From Venturia oleaginea (lineage: Eukaryota > Ascomycota > Dothideomycetes > Venturiales > Venturiaceae): DNA of 64,000 nucleotides. The notes under the pieces were generated by a model that had not been told where the DNA came from, searched no databases, and worked only from the letters and a program-made list of their open reading frames with translations. Location: assembly GCA_013176395.1 (NCBI GenBank), contig JABMLP010000019.1:930001-994000 (forward strand). Direction: 5' to 3'. Position numbers and translations under genes: made by a program. Position 1 is the stretch's first letter. Every line of letters begins with the position of its first letter. Positions 45,836 to 61,268 of the stretch are shown piece after piece.

Positions 45836-46099
45836 TTTGACAAGCTTTCTGTTTAATAGTAATTGTTCCTTGCAAGGTTAGGTTGGAGAGAGGAGGGAAA
45901 AGAATGGTTAAGATAAGCTCAAGACTAGCCACACAGGGTGGGGGGAAAGGGATGAGCCTAACCCGAATCGTTCCACCACCAGCGTTATGAAAATCAGATC
46001 TTTGCATCAAACTACACCTAGACGGTACCTAGAGAATCCTCTGATCCTGAGAATGGGTACGAACAGATTTCGAGACAACAAACCTCACTGCCATACCTT

Positions 46100-46723
46100 C
46101 TAGGAACCATCATTCAGCTCGAGTTCGCCTTCAGTATGGCCATCTTCGTCAACATCTTCGTCCGTCTCATTACCTCGAGTCTGGTCATATTCAAGGCGCT
46201 CCTGGTTATTCCTATGAGGACCGCGTTTGCAACCAAACTCCGCATCACCATGCCTCTGACAACAGGTCCAAATAAAACCTTCCGGATACTGTATTTTGCT
46301 CTCCTCACTATCTTGAATGCCATCCCTCCATTCTTCCCAATCATTCCATGTATCGCACTCATCATCTACTTCCATCTCGCCTGTTTGCATCAGTAACTCA
46401 ATATCTACTTTAGCTCGATTGAAATTTATACACATACCCTTGTGCCAATTGCAAGCCTTTAGATTATTTTCTTTAGCATCGAATTCTGCATTGCATTGCG
46501 CGCAGATATTATATCTCTTTCGCTTTTTAACTGATATTTCGCTCGAGTCGTCTGGTGCATCGCGCTTGACATTGGCCTTGGAGGTAATATCTGGCACAGT
46601 AGCAATCAGATGTTCCGCGGCGGTCGTGATAGTATCAGGATGCTTCTCAAGGATATCGCGGAGCACGATACGCAGCAGAATTTTAGAAGCGTCGTTCACT
46701 GCTTCCACGAGTATGGGATCCAT
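46100..46723 (-). CDS. Cys/His-motif protein, family member B
   Basis: Exons 46438-46723 and 46100-46380, 57-nt intron (GTATGT...AAACAG), 188 residues. A helical N-terminus (VEAVNDASKILLRIVLRDIL) and KKRKR come first, followed by C74-x2-C77-x13-C91-x2-H94-x-G. Then an acidic linker, and YPEGFIWTCCQRHGDAEFGC with C135, C136, C146 and H151. The C-terminus is very acidic (DEDVDEDGHTEGELE). The intron is a multiple of three with no stop, so an unspliced form would add 19 residues exactly between the two halves of the motif. The start at 46723 is chosen because it aligns with the start of the neighbour at 45835. Likely a tandem duplicate of that gene. Confidence 0.7.
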   Translation of the reverse strand: MDPILVEAVNDASKILLRIVLRDILEKHPDTITTAAEHLIATVPDITSKANVKRDAPDDSSEISVKKRKRYNICAQCNAEFDAKENNLKACNWHKGMCINFNRAKVDIELLMQTGEMEVDDECDTWNDWEEWRDGIQDSEESKIQYPEGFIWTCCQRHGDAEFGCKRGPHRNNQERLEYDQTRGNETDEDVDEDGHTEGELELNDGS

Positions 46724-47851
46724 GGCCTGTAGAAGGCTTGATGTTGCCGTTGTGGTGTGAAAGATTCTAGGAACAAAAAGTGAGGAGACAGATTCAACTC
46801 CGAATACAACGGAGGTGGAGGAAAAAACGCTCGTCACATCAATACTAATTAGATGGAGTAATGGCAAAGGCGCGGCAGCTTTGTTCAGGCAATCAAACTC
46901 GAACTAGGCGGCGATCTAGCGCGTCTTATCGCGAATGACCTTCAAGCTTCAAATCACCCTTATTATCTTCTTCTCAGCTGCGGGAAGACAAACGATGTAT
47001 CATGTCTGCCCATAAGAGACAGTACAAGGCTGAGACCGAGGCTGGCGAAGCAGAAAATGCTCAACAGCAGTCAGAACCTCATCTAATATTCGTTTACAGT
47101 AGAGGATGTTGGCACAGGCTTAACCTAGCCCTACATACAACAATAAATCCTGATTATTAATATTCGTTTATTCGTGAAGTATTTGTCCGAGATAGGTTCT
47201 CCTAATAAAATATTTTATTCGACTTTGCGGTCTCCTAAGGCCCCTGAATAGATCGATTTTGTCTACAAAACCAATGATCTCGGACAGTGCTAAACCACCA
47301 GCAGTCAAGAAAGGCAAGACCACGCGCAAGCCTGAAACCAGACATCGAGGTCTCGTGAAAGCAGATGAGTAACGTTGCAGTCCGCACAAAAAGAGACGGA
47401 ACAAATCTGCGATAGTTTCCTGGACCAACAATTTTGTCTCAATAGGGAAATATGCACACATACCGAGGATGACCACACACAGAATCATACAAGCGGGAAT
47501 TGTCAAAGGTCGCTTCAATGATGGAAGGACCACCCACATATGCCTACATCCTAATAATACACATTAACGAGCACATCGACAGCGAGCTAGAAGCCCGCAC
47601 CTGTACGTCAGAGAATTGTGATATGCCTGGCTTGAGAATTATGGAAAAGTCGATACTATATGGATGGTTTCATACAGCTGTGAAGAGCCGGGATCAGTGC
47701 TTCCATGCTGGTACCGATCATCGCAAGGCTCATGATCGTCCCATTCAATACTAGTCATGAAGTTTGATTACGCTGGCTATGCCTAGTAAACCGAGCTGAC
47801 ATTATGAGTGGTATGTTGTCATGCTCCACTATGTGCGAAGTCTGACCTATC
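46724..47851. other. Intergenic, one weak minus-strand frame
   Basis: 1.1 kb. An ATG frame at 47539 down to 47168 (minus, 123 codons) has one possible membrane span (IPACMILCVVILGMCAYF) but no family motif; it may be a remnant of a membrane gene or chance. Confidence 0.35.
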
Positions 47852-49825
47852 TTACGAACCTTTAGATCTCTCTCGCAACCCGATGACCGCATCTTGTGCC
47901 CTGAAATCAATTTTCGCTTTCGCGATGTGGCCAGGAAGCGGATCTGCGCCGAAAACGGTGTCTTGGATATTGGCATTTTTGGTTGTCCGTAAGACGGTCG
48001 AGAAATTCTGCGCATAGGTCATACCGTTGCCAACATCGCCCAGCTACCAATGGCTGTGGCTAGAACACTAAGAGCCAAAGCAGCAATATAAGATACGATG
48101 AGGCGCCACCAAGTATATACATAGCGATTCTGTAGGCTGTTGAATGTAACTTTTGTTGTCGGGGAGGTCGCAGGTATTGATCTGTGTAATGCTTAGCATG
48201 AGCCACAACCTGGTATGGGTGTTCACTCACAAGAAAGCGTCATTACTGAGCAAACTCAACTTGATATTCTCGAACAATTGCTCGGCAGCCTGAGGTAGCG
48301 ATAGCATTCCCTTTGGTGCGGCTGTAATATTAAGTACACTGTTGTTCGCCATTTCATTGCAGACTGAAAATCCCCCTCCACCATAACAAGTTTCAACAAT
48401 TTGAGACAAGTTCGAAAGCTCAACTGTATTGCTCAGACTTGTCGCCAACACGGAAGTGGCCGTTGTATTGATGTCGAAGCGACCCACCGCATTGTACCTG
48501 CCAGCAGCTTTCCAAATGCCGCCATAATAGCCTGATACCCAAATTGGTTCAGATCGGTATACAAGGTTACCTTGTCGCCGGTAATAGGATCGACATCGAT
48601 CGACTCGTCGTCAGTCGCAGAACCAGTGCTGTCAAGCTGATCAAAATAGCCCACGCTGGAGGTGATATTTCTTGTAACTTCAAGCTTTTGAACACCGCCG
48701 GTATGATTCACTGTAATATGGTAGGATGCGTTGTACAGCAAGTAGTTGACGATATTCCAAGGCTTATTGTTTTCAATGGTCGGCGACGTAGCGATGAACA
48801 GTGAGCAGGATATGTCTTTACTATCCTCGCGTCGTGCACCAATGAAATTCTCGATGTTGACAGCTTCAAATTTCCCACTTGTGTCTGAATAACCTGGAGC
48901 CCACGAAATATACAACTGCAGATCAGGGCAAAAGTTCTTGTCTTTTCCATGACGGGCTTCTAGGGAACAGTTCAGAGCTTTAGTCGTATTTTGCAAAAGA
49001 GAAGCGCGCTGTGCACCTTCTACAGTGCTGCATTGGAGCGCGGGGGCCATGAATGAAACCTCGTAAGACGAATTTGGTGAGGGGGCTGGGGGATCGAGGA
49101 CTTCGCCTCGGCTGGCTACTGAATTCGCGATTTGCATTACTTTTGCACGCGGACCGTCGAAGATTGTCCAGGAAGCTGAATTCCTACCCAGCGAAGACAT
49201 CTGAGCAAATTGATTCTTGTTGAAGTCTGGCACGCCGATTGAAACATCCCGTTTTGTGACCAGCGGTAGATGAGACAGTTCTACAGTTAATGATGCTGGT
49301 GGAAAGATGACGGCGAGCGGTATCAACCTGATAATGAAGATTAGTATCTTGGCTAGAACGAATTGAGAGAACCTACCAAATGATTGCAGCCATTAGAGCC
49401 ATGAGGGGAAATCGTAGCAAGGTACGTTTGCTGAAAAATTCCAGCGCGCTCCCAAGAATCGAGCTCATAGTGTCAAGCTGAGCGACCGGCGTGGGGCGAG
49501 CCTTGACTTGAACCCAGAACAATTGCCAATAGGCTGTACCGACAGCAACGACGAGGAACATTCTGACGATAAACGCAAAGGCTGTTCCGATACCAATGTT
49601 GATCTGTTGTTCAAAAACTGCTCCTCCAGTCGGGATATGATGTAAAGACAGGTAAAAGAAATGGTGTCCAAGGATGAATGCAAAGCCAAGAAATAGCGAC
49701 GAGATCATGATGGCAGGTGCTTTCCAGTATATTCCCTGCCGCATTGTTGGCATGCCTGAAAAGCGCGGAGTGGGCTTGAAGTCAATGTGGTGGTGCTCAG
49801 GCGTCGGCAATGGCTGATACTCCAT
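47852..49825 (-). pseudogene. Multi-span membrane protein of a large fungal family, two frameshifts
   Basis: From ATG 49825 (MEYQPLPTPEHHH) exon 1 runs to 49377. It carries several membrane spans (APAIMISSLFLGFAFILGHH, FAFIVRMFLVVAVGTAYW, FPLMALMAAIIWLIPLAVIF across the 49-nt intron 49328-49376), then a long N-glycosylated extracellular part and, after an intron at about 48184-48233, a last span (YIAALALSVLATAIGSW) and FSTVLRTTKN. This layout is that of fungal proteins often mislabelled formylmethionine deformylase-like; function unknown. The phase breaks at about 48495 (KLLAG to INTTATSVLATSL) and again at about 48028 (MLAT to GMTYAQNFSTVL), each by one base, with no convincing introns. Two independent breaks argue for a dead gene rather than error. 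Confidence 0.6.
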
Positions 49826-49981
49826 CTTGCAGGACTGACGGGGGAACACTTCAACGAGAGAAAAATGTGTCGAAGAGAGATCAAGCTTGGAAAGAAGAAG
49901 CTACGGAGAGGTATAAGTTCATGCGATTGCGAGATAAGGGGGCCTTCACCGGTGCATAGTGGAGATTCGCGAGACCGATGC

Positions 49982-50387
49982 ATGGCTAGCGACAGAATGG
50001 ATCTGCAGGCTGTACTTGAGGCTCGACTCATTTTCGAGGGCTCAAATGATGATGCCGCGTTGATGTTGATGGTGAGTGGTCCCTGAGCTCTAGCGTGGAC
50101 TCTCGCGGCTCTAAAATCTTAGTCTCTATTTTTAGCATCTCCTTAACCTGAGAAGTATGCTAGGAACAGCATCTTCCTTATCAAGTTCGCTCCCGCATTA
50201 TTGTAAGGCTGGAATGGTGTTTTTCGTAGCCTTGGAAGAACAATTTCCCGAGATGAAGAGCCCCGAAGTCATGTGTCGCTTCTTGCAGATGCTCAAGCAA
50301 GATAGCCTTGCCCGGACCGAGAAAATGGCAAACTCTCTAATTTGTGATGTAAAGAGGAAAAAATGCATATTCATCATATTTGGGTAG
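49982..50387 (+). CDS. Small hypothetical protein, two exons
   Basis: Exons 49982-50071 and 50136-50387, 64-nt intron (GTGAGT...TTTTAG), phase 0, 113 residues. It is helical throughout (MDLQAVLEARLIFEG, ALMLMHLLNLRSML, CRFLQMLKQDSLARTEKMANSL). The splice removes the stop after the first exon and joins two frames that each look like protein, which supports a real gene. No family recognised. It is divergent from the broken membrane gene at 156 bp, so the two may share a promoter. Confidence 0.5.
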
Positions 50388-50586
50388 AGAGACCTTCCTG
50401 AAATAAGATGCACATAAGCTTATCGCTGTATAGTTGATGTACGCAGATGCGGCCACTCTTCATGGTCCAGCGATACTTTATTCCATAACCAAGGTATCTT
50501 GTTGCCCAACGCCTGTTCGTATCATCATAAAAGCTCATAGAGCCACCAGAAATTCATGACTACACTTGAATCACTGGGTCCTTCCA

Positions 50587-51013
50587 TCAAAGATCTCGCA
50601 TATTGTCTTTGACTCGTTGGAGAAGCTGTTCTCGACTATGGGAAAGATCGGGTAGAAGTTTGCGCTGCGATATCAGAATCCAGCTGTCTCTCAATTTCAA
50701 GCTTGCCCAATGAACATACATTGTTCAGCCATCTTAGCAACTCCTCATGAGACCAAGTTTCAGGATCTGGATAGTATTATCAGTGATTTGGGGATGTCCT
50801 CACGAGAGAGACGATGACGTACTGCCTTTTGGGTCTGCTTCTGGAGGAAACATGCTGTCTTGGCCCCTATGAATCTCATATCAGCTTGAAGGTCTTAAAA
50901 GGAAATATGCAAAGCATTCACCAAATCGTCCATGCCGCTACTGCTGTGATGATACCTGCAAAGCCAAAGAAGGCGCTTTTGGATTGGAGCGCTCGGTCGA
51001 GAGGAGTTGGCAT
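50587..51013 (-). CDS. Small membrane-anchored protein with Ish1/SAP-like helix pair
   Basis: Four short exons, 50922-51013, 50823-50866, 50720-50766 and 50587-50664; three introns of 55-56 nt, all GT-AG, closing to 87 codons (86 residues). The N-terminus is an Ala-rich membrane segment (SAFFGFAGIITAVAAWTIW). It is followed by MFPPEADPKGNPETW and then WSHEELLRWLNNRKLLPD with SREQLLQRVKDNM, the helix-turn-helix pattern of Ish1/HeH/SAP-like repeats. In fungi small proteins of this shape are conserved but uncharacterised. None of the exons is longer than 92 nt, so a simple frame search misses the gene. It is divergent from rpl38 across 271 bp. Confidence 0.75.
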
Positions 51014-51284
51014 TTTGAGATCAGTTTGAGGAGTTTGAAGTCTTTCAGAAGTTTAATTTGAGAACGGAGAAAAGGTAGAGTGGAAACCAAAATGACAGAG
51101 TTGCAGTGGTTAAAGTGTTGCCTTCGCTGAAACCCAAACTTGGAAGCAGCGCCACATGCCGTTGTACCCTATTTCGGATTAGCTCAAGAATTAAGCGAGT
51201 CCCGTCCGCCCACCACCAAATCACAAATTGTCCAGCAAACGACGTTATTTCAAGTAAATCGTCAATTCCACCAAGATCGTCAAC

Positions 51285-51707
51285 ATGCCGGCCGAAGTCA
51301 CAGATATCAAGCAGTTCATCGAGATCTGCCGTCGCAAGGATGCCGTCTGTACGTCTACACTCCCTCCCACCACACTCCTAAGCGAAAGTGGTCGAAACTG
51401 AGGGAATTCGAAAATTGGACATTGGCTAATGGCGGAACACAGCTGCGCGCATAAAGAAGAACAAGAAGACGCAGAAGATCAAGTTCAAGGTCCGATGCAA
51501 GCGTCACCTGTACACCCTCGTTCTCAAGGACTCCGACCGCGCTGAGAAGCTTAAGCAGTCCCTACCACCAGGTACATACGCTCATGCGCACCGCACGACT
51601 ACACCGAGAATCAGGGACATCGCTAATTGGACATGACAACAGGACTTACCATCTCCGACACACCAAAGAAGAACCAGAAGGGCCAACGAACAGCCAAGAC
51701 CTCATAG
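51285..51707 (+). CDS. rpl38: 60S ribosomal protein eL38
   Basis: Component of the large ribosomal subunit. Exons 51285-51348, 51443-51571 and 51643-51707 with introns of 94 and 71 nt (GTACGT...ACACAG; GTACAT...CAACAG) give 85 residues. The eL38 signatures are clear: [17 protein letters not shown], then [39 protein letters not shown] and a Lys-rich C-terminus. The family usually has about 70-80 residues. It is divergent from the Ish1-like gene, in line with a compact constitutive promoter between them. Confidence 0.96.
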
Positions 51708-52296
51708 AGTGGATGAAAAAGGCAATGTGTGGGAAATGAGGGACTGAGGATGAGAGAACATATCATGGGGCTGGCGTTTCATCAGAGTTGTTGCGGGTAT
51801 GGACACTGGCAATTGACATCACACTTCATGGCTTTTTTTTTTCCGAGAATGCGAAAATCAAATATCGTTTCTTCTGATCATCAAGTTGATAAGTGATTTG
51901 GTATCACGCCAACTCTTCAATCAAAGTCTGGAGTTCATGCGTGACCGCATATAGAGACCGCCGTAACAGCTACAATGCTGTGAATACACTCTTCCTCTTC
52001 GTTTAATGAGAACTCTTCTCCAGAGACGTTTCATTCTACGTGCCAGCAGCTGGTCGCACCCACTCTGTATCTTGAACTTAGCAACGAAAATTTACGAGCA
52101 CAAACGCTTGACCGAACTATGCCGCTTCTCATGACAATCGACCATTTCATCGTCTATCTTGGGTGTATCGTAACCTCATAAATTCCCCTCCCCATTTCCA
52201 CCTCCACGCCAGCAATTCCTGCGCCGCAGACATTTGGTCTTCGGCCTTTTGTGATTTCTGGTACCCAAATCTTGATTCCCAAACCCTGATATTTCC

Positions 52297-52740
52297 TCAC
52301 ACCAAATGACTCGGCAGCAAAAAGTTCGCAATGCCCTCCTTGATCGCATACTCATGCCCACAATTCGCACAAACCAACTCTCCAGTCAGAATACTTGTCT
52401 CCCAAAGTAACCTATGCAAATCCTTCGCCAACTGTGTTGGTTCCAACTCTTCCCCGTCCTCCTTCTTTTCCGTTCCCTCAACCTCTATACCCTGCCCCTC
52501 CTTCACAACCAACTCCATAGCCTCCGGTACCGTTTCCCGTAGTGTGAGACCGAGTTCCGTGCATATTCCGACGAGGGCAGGCCAGTCTAGGCGTGGTAAG
52601 ATGTTGACAATTAATTGGTTGTTGATGTCTGCTTCTACGATTTCGAGTTCTGCGTTTTTGGGGTGGAGGGGGAAACTGGAGGCGTGGGGTTTGCAGGCTT
52701 TGCGGGCGCAGGTTATGAAGTTTAGTGTCAGGAGTTTCAT
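52297..52740 (-). CDS. trm112: Multifunctional methyltransferase subunit Trm112
   Basis: Small zinc-binding activator that stabilises several methyltransferases acting on tRNA, rRNA and the release factor eRF1. Single exon of 147 residues from ATG 52740: MKLLTLNFITCARKAC, then an insert, LVICTELGL-like core, and the C-terminal VCANCGHEYAIKEGIANFLLPSHLV. The Cys pairs at the N-terminus (C11, C16) and C-terminus (CANC) form the family's zinc site. An acidic low-complexity stretch (residues about 83-98) makes it longer than the yeast protein (135). The start is fixed by the conserved MKLLTLNF. Confidence 0.95.
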   Translation of the reverse strand: MKLLTLNFITCARKACKPHASSFPLHPKNAELEIVEADINNQLIVNILPRLDWPALVGICTELGLTLRETVPEAMELVVKEGQGIEVEGTEKKEDGEELEPTQLAKDLHRLLWETSILTGELVCANCGHEYAIKEGIANFLLPSHLV

Positions 52741-55104
52741 TTCGGCGGTTGGCAGGTGGTGTAACGGCTGGGTCGGCAAGAAGTGAGATTATCGCTGGGT
52801 AGTGGTAGCTTTTTTCTTGGTGGTTCAGTTCAGTTGCGATTTGGTTGTACGAGAATATGATAGCGCGTGGTTAGGAGTAGGTGGTACAGAAATGATCGGG
52901 AATTTAAAAAATGTTTAATTCAGTAGTCGTAGCTGTTGGAGCAAGTCAAAGATTCCGGTCAAATTGAAGTTCATGTTCTTCTAAAAGTTCGATTTCAGGG
53001 TCCAGCAAAATGCGCCACACTTCCTCTCCCCAAAGCGCGGCATGCTACACTACTCCTAACAATCCCGATCCCGATGAAACTTTGATCACTTAAAAGAAAG
53101 AATTGCCAGTATCTTGTCGCTTGCAACGTGAACTGCAGCGAAGTATCTTGATTTAAGCTAGCACAGGACAGCCGTTGATTGATGCTTCTTCTTCTACCCT
53201 ACCCTGCTTTATTCATCCAGCTATGCAGTATAGTGGCAGCCGCGCAAGACTCAAGTCGAGATCGATATCGCTAAATTTCTGGCAAGGCTAAGAAGCCACA
53301 TAGCCAGAAATTTAGCGACGTCGATCGTCTAAACAACTCCTATATTGAGCGGCTTTTTGTTGCGTTAACGAGCTGCAACTCCAGCCTCCATTCAAAATCA
53401 ACGTCCATCTTCAAGTTCATTTCCCAGGTTCGCGTGTTGATGATACCCACCGTCCAATTCTGTTGTGATACTCAATTACGCAATGCTGCTGTCAACAATA
53501 TCCTCTCCTTAATATCACCGAGATGATCCGAAAATGAGCACATCTTTCATTGCTACGTCGGAAGCGACGTACTTCCATCACTCAGCACACCAGGACGCTG
53601 CGTAATCTGGTTGCTAGTCACACGGGAACACCCAATGCCGACTTGAAACATTGGGTGCTAACAGGGAAATCCGCTGATCTGGCGACCACTCTAAAGACGG
53701 GTGTTCTTGAGTCAAGTTACTCGATTGGGACATCCTCATTGCTCTGCCAACGACGATGCGAACAAATCGAAAAGCTCAATCGACAGGTCGTCTCTGACTC
53801 TGAACTGCAAGAAATTGAGACCTCCATGATGCTCACCCTGGACCAGAAGAAATTGATCGCTTGTTCCCCTGTTTCAGGAACAGCAAGTAATCAACGTAGG
53901 GCTGATGACAGCTGAACGTTAGCTTCCCCACCATCCCACCATTGAAGTTGACAGGACTGAGTAAGGCCGAACGTAGTCCTTACATGATATTCAACCATTT
54001 TTCCTGCCTTGACAAAGTAAGATATTGATCTGGTTAAAAGGAATCAGCTTATCCATGGGCCTTAAAGCCATACACTTCCAGCTGTCACCGCCACAAAGGT
54101 GGAAGTAAAGCGAAGTCTCTTCACGCTACTACTAGGTACTACTCACAGCAAACGGTTCTCGTGAAGGCGTTTGACTCGGAGAATCTAACGTGGCGGTATG
54201 CCAAGAATCCTGAGGCCATGTTGGACAGTGTTGTAATGCAGTATCGATTTTGAGAAGAGAAGCGGCGGTGTAGGGAAGCCAGAACAGCTGCAGCGTCGAA
54301 TCGAATGAGCATGAACAGCCTTTGTCGTGTCCTTACTTGAGGTAGACGAAGAGAGATGCAGGTCTTCTGCATGTAAAGCGCAGCCACATGGGGCCATCTC
54401 GATTTCTATACTTTCTGGATTTTTTCTGGTCGGTACCTCCGTAGGCTGAACCGAAGTTGAAGTATTGAGTTCCACGCCCAGAGTAGGACAGTTCACCGCA
54501 ATTCGTGAAGACAGTGGCTCTGAAACTCCTTGGTAGCCGGTTGATGGTCTCAGCAATGCTAGCTCGCCGCCCAATAGTGTGTTCTATTGAAAGACCTGGT
54601 GAGTATTTTTGGACGTACACAGCCTCTCCGAGATATGTGGCGAGATATGTGGGAGCCTTTTGCACCCTCGCCCAGACCTCTGGCGCCGATCATGGTGGAG
54701 CAGCCCGGCTTTCTACGTTTTGTTTGGTGGGATTCAGCTGCGCTCCCCCTGAGCGCCAGAAAATCATAAGCAACGACGTGAACATGCTGCTTGTTGTGCC
54801 GAATTGTTTTTGCGGGTTGAGATTGAGCTCGGTCCTCCATTGTGATGCAATGGGATAGTCCTGAGTCTCTGTTCTTTTGAAGCAAGGGTAGAGCGAAAAG
54901 AGCTATAAAGTCTGTAGCTCCCACCACTCGTGCGCTCTTCTCACACGCTTCATCCTACCAAACTTCACCCCTCGTTGCACATAGCAGACTACCCTTTGGT
55001 TGTCTCCATACTACCCCACTATTCGCGCTCGCTATTCATTCGATTGAATCAGCTCGCGGTCCCCTCAAACCACTGCAAAGTTACTTCTCGCTACTTGACC
55101 GACA
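52741..55104. other. Intergenic, holds one palindromic repeat
   Basis: 2.4 kb between the start codons of trm112 (minus) and gfa1 (plus). It holds the hairpin repeat at 53260-53326. A 121-codon frame at 53550-53915 (plus, non-ATG start) shows no motif. The 150 bp before gfa1 are C/T-rich, typical of a fungal promoter and leader. Confidence 0.5.
53260..53326. repeat. Near-palindromic repeat, copy 1
   Basis: Two 24-bp arms (53260-53283 and 53303-53326) are inverted copies with 22 of 24 matches, around a 19-base loop. The left arm starts GATCGATATCGC and contains AAATTTCTGGC. A second, more diverged copy lies at 58460-58524. Confidence 0.85.
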
Positions 55105-57441
<2,337 letters not shown>

Positions 57442-57950
57442 GCATTGATCGAACGCTCGCATTGCACGGCGTTTGGCTTGCTTGGAACGATATTGCACGA
57501 ATGATTTTGGGAAGGACTCTCTGGAAAGAGATCAAGCCATAATTTTATGCCGAATGGGATATGTAGAATTATATTTACTTCAGCCTTGCTTCTGGACGTC
57601 TTTTAGATGAAAACGGGCCCGGGTGGAAATGAAATAGAACATTACAAATGGAGCAGACTGCAGAAACAGTGCCTTTGAGAAATACTCAAAGTAAAGATTC
57701 CGGAATGAAGGCCAGGATCTCCTTGATTCTTCTAGGCTACCAGATCTATTCTTGGCAAATTATCCATCCTGGGATGACCCCACTGCAGTATTTCGTAGTC
57801 CATCTGTTTGTTACACCTGCGTTGTTTGTAACGTCCTGACTCCTTTACCAAGACCCTGCCCTGAATCTCGTCAGTCTCAACTCTGATCAGTTATAAATCA
57901 ATCAGATCCACTCCCTGGTTCTTCTTCACTCTCGCTCCAAGTCTGTCATA
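57442..57950. other. Intergenic between gfa1 and rib4
   Basis: About 510 bp between two genes in the same direction. It must hold the gfa1 terminator and the rib4 promoter. The leader before rib4 is C/T-rich. No gene seen. Confidence 0.5.
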
Positions 57951-59094
<1,144 letters not shown>

Positions 59095-61268
59095 GTGTAT
59101 GCTTCATCGGCAGTTTCTAGGCAAGTTCACAGAATCTACCCAGGTTCTGTAGGACGGAAAATGCAGCAAATATTTTACTCGCAAGTGAATTTCTGATCAG
59201 TCACTCACCATTTGTATAACAACAGCAATCAGTACGGAAAGTAAGATCAGGCAGGATGAAATATTTGAATTTGTAGCCTTCGTCACGCATCACGATGGAT
59301 TCGAATAGCTCACACTTCATTTATCGCACCTTCGAGATCTGACGCAATATTTCAGATCCACACTAGCAACTCGTCCTAGGCTTCCCGCAACGCTCTTTTC
59401 CTGATCAGCCTCCCTGGAAAGAGTTCTTTCTGGCATTCAACTCCCCCTTTATCTGCCTCTGTTGCAGCAGCACTTTTTCAGCTCGCACACGTAACTAGAA
59501 ACGCGCTCCAAGGACTGCTGATCTACGGCGGACCCGGCGCAGCTTGGCTTGCAGCTTTTGCGGAATGCGTTTTGGATTTGAAGAATACCATCATAGACTC
59601 CAGCAAGCAGGTCATCTACACCAACACAGCAACCAAGAAAACCAGGCCATCATCATCTCGGACACGGCGCACTCTGGCGAGATAGTGGTGACGGAATAAA
59701 CGATCCTTCTTAAAAGTACGTCTGGAGTCCTTGCACTAAGACAGCCGGGCGAGATTCCAACCGTGGTGGTTTCTGGGCGTTGCCACGGGCGGGCTTAGAT
59801 CGCAGATATTACACTGAAGCAACAATTTCCCTATTCACAGGAACGAGGCCAGAGACACTTGCTTCTACCGACTAGGCGATCGAAAGGCTTGAAACAGATA
59901 AAGACTTCAATGCTGGAGTGTGTGTTTATGATAGACAGAAAATGTCTCAACTGTTTTATGCGCCATCTCATGGCAGCTGGTCAGGAGACACCCTCTAGGG
60001 CTCTCTTTGTTCGATTGCCAAAACGACCGACCTGTCGTTCATATCAGCGGGTTGGAACTCAAATGGAGCAGCTCTCTAGCACGTCGAGCAGGTCCGTAGA
60101 AAGACCGCAATTCCTGTATACCCGAGAGAGCTGACTATTGAATTGTAGGAACCATTGGTTGTTAGGAAACGCTGGGTTGAGGTAGAAAGATGACTTGGAG
60201 GATGCATGTGCATCAATCAAGCGGGAGAAGACGTTTCACTTCAAGCATTTGATGGCCGGGCCGTAGCCGTAACGGCCGCTTACTTTGATTTGATGATTTC
60301 ATCTCGTGATCAGTATCGATATATTCCTGGCAAGAATCGTCTTGGAGATCCCCGGAACATATCAGTGGATAGGATTGATTCGGGTGAACTAAAAGTTGTT
60401 TAGAGATCGACTTCAATGGGACCAATTCCTAAATGACCCTATCGGCGACTTTACAGGAGAAGAAAAAAGCTTGTATAACCAAAATCATTCCGAAGCAGAA
60501 ACGCCGCACGGAAAGAAGTGTTTCGACAGAGCTGAGAGGAATTGCATCCCGAGGCAGTGCCATCGCACTGAATAACCATAGTCAGAGCTACAGCCTTCAG
60601 AGTTCAGAGCAAACACTACATATATCAGCGCTCGTAAATATCGGCAGGGCAATTTGCTACTAAAGCTGATCTTTGACGCCCTCCCGCTGGTTCTCTTCTT
60701 TTGCCTCATACCAAATGAAGAAACGGACCGAGCTTCCTTCACATCATGGTCATAGGGCGGAGGTGTGCAGATCACCAGGCTGAAACGCGTAATGTATTTT
60801 ATATACGACTTCGGAAGTCAGGTCTCCACATCCGTGGTCTGCGGAATTCAGAACAGACCGAACCCGGATAATAATAGGCTGTTTAAGGCTGAGTATTTGA
60901 TGGATTACCGTTAGTAGATGCCGTGCAAAGTTGCAGACGGGTTAGGCCTACACGGCCAGATTTTGTTTGAGAGATCTAGAGGTAGTTTTAAGCAGCCGAA
61001 AATACTGACGGATAATGTCGAAGCTACCCTAGTCCTGTCTGCCACTTGCACGGAATCTACGGTAACGTAGATCCTCTTGCTAGGCTGATTTCAAGACCTC
61101 GCATTTTCTTCTGGTGACGAGCTTGTATCGCTCAGCTTCTTGGTACGTCAGAGTGTGCCGGATCTTTCGGGACTCAAATATCTTACTTCCTTCATCCCTT
61201 CTAAAGAGCTCCATCCATCTTCCAAGGCATGCAACGATAATCAACTCCAGCGCAAGACTCCCGAAGCC
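59095..61268. other. Intergenic, possible gene remnants
   Basis: 2.2 kb. Around 59465-59690 a plus-strand frame reads FQLAHVTRNALQGLLIYGGPGAAWLAAFAECVLDL in part, which looks like true protein but lacks a start and ends abruptly. Further stop-broken patches go on to about 60150. A 65-codon frame at 60206-60403 is unremarkable. I take this as decayed coding DNA of unknown family. Confidence 0.4.
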
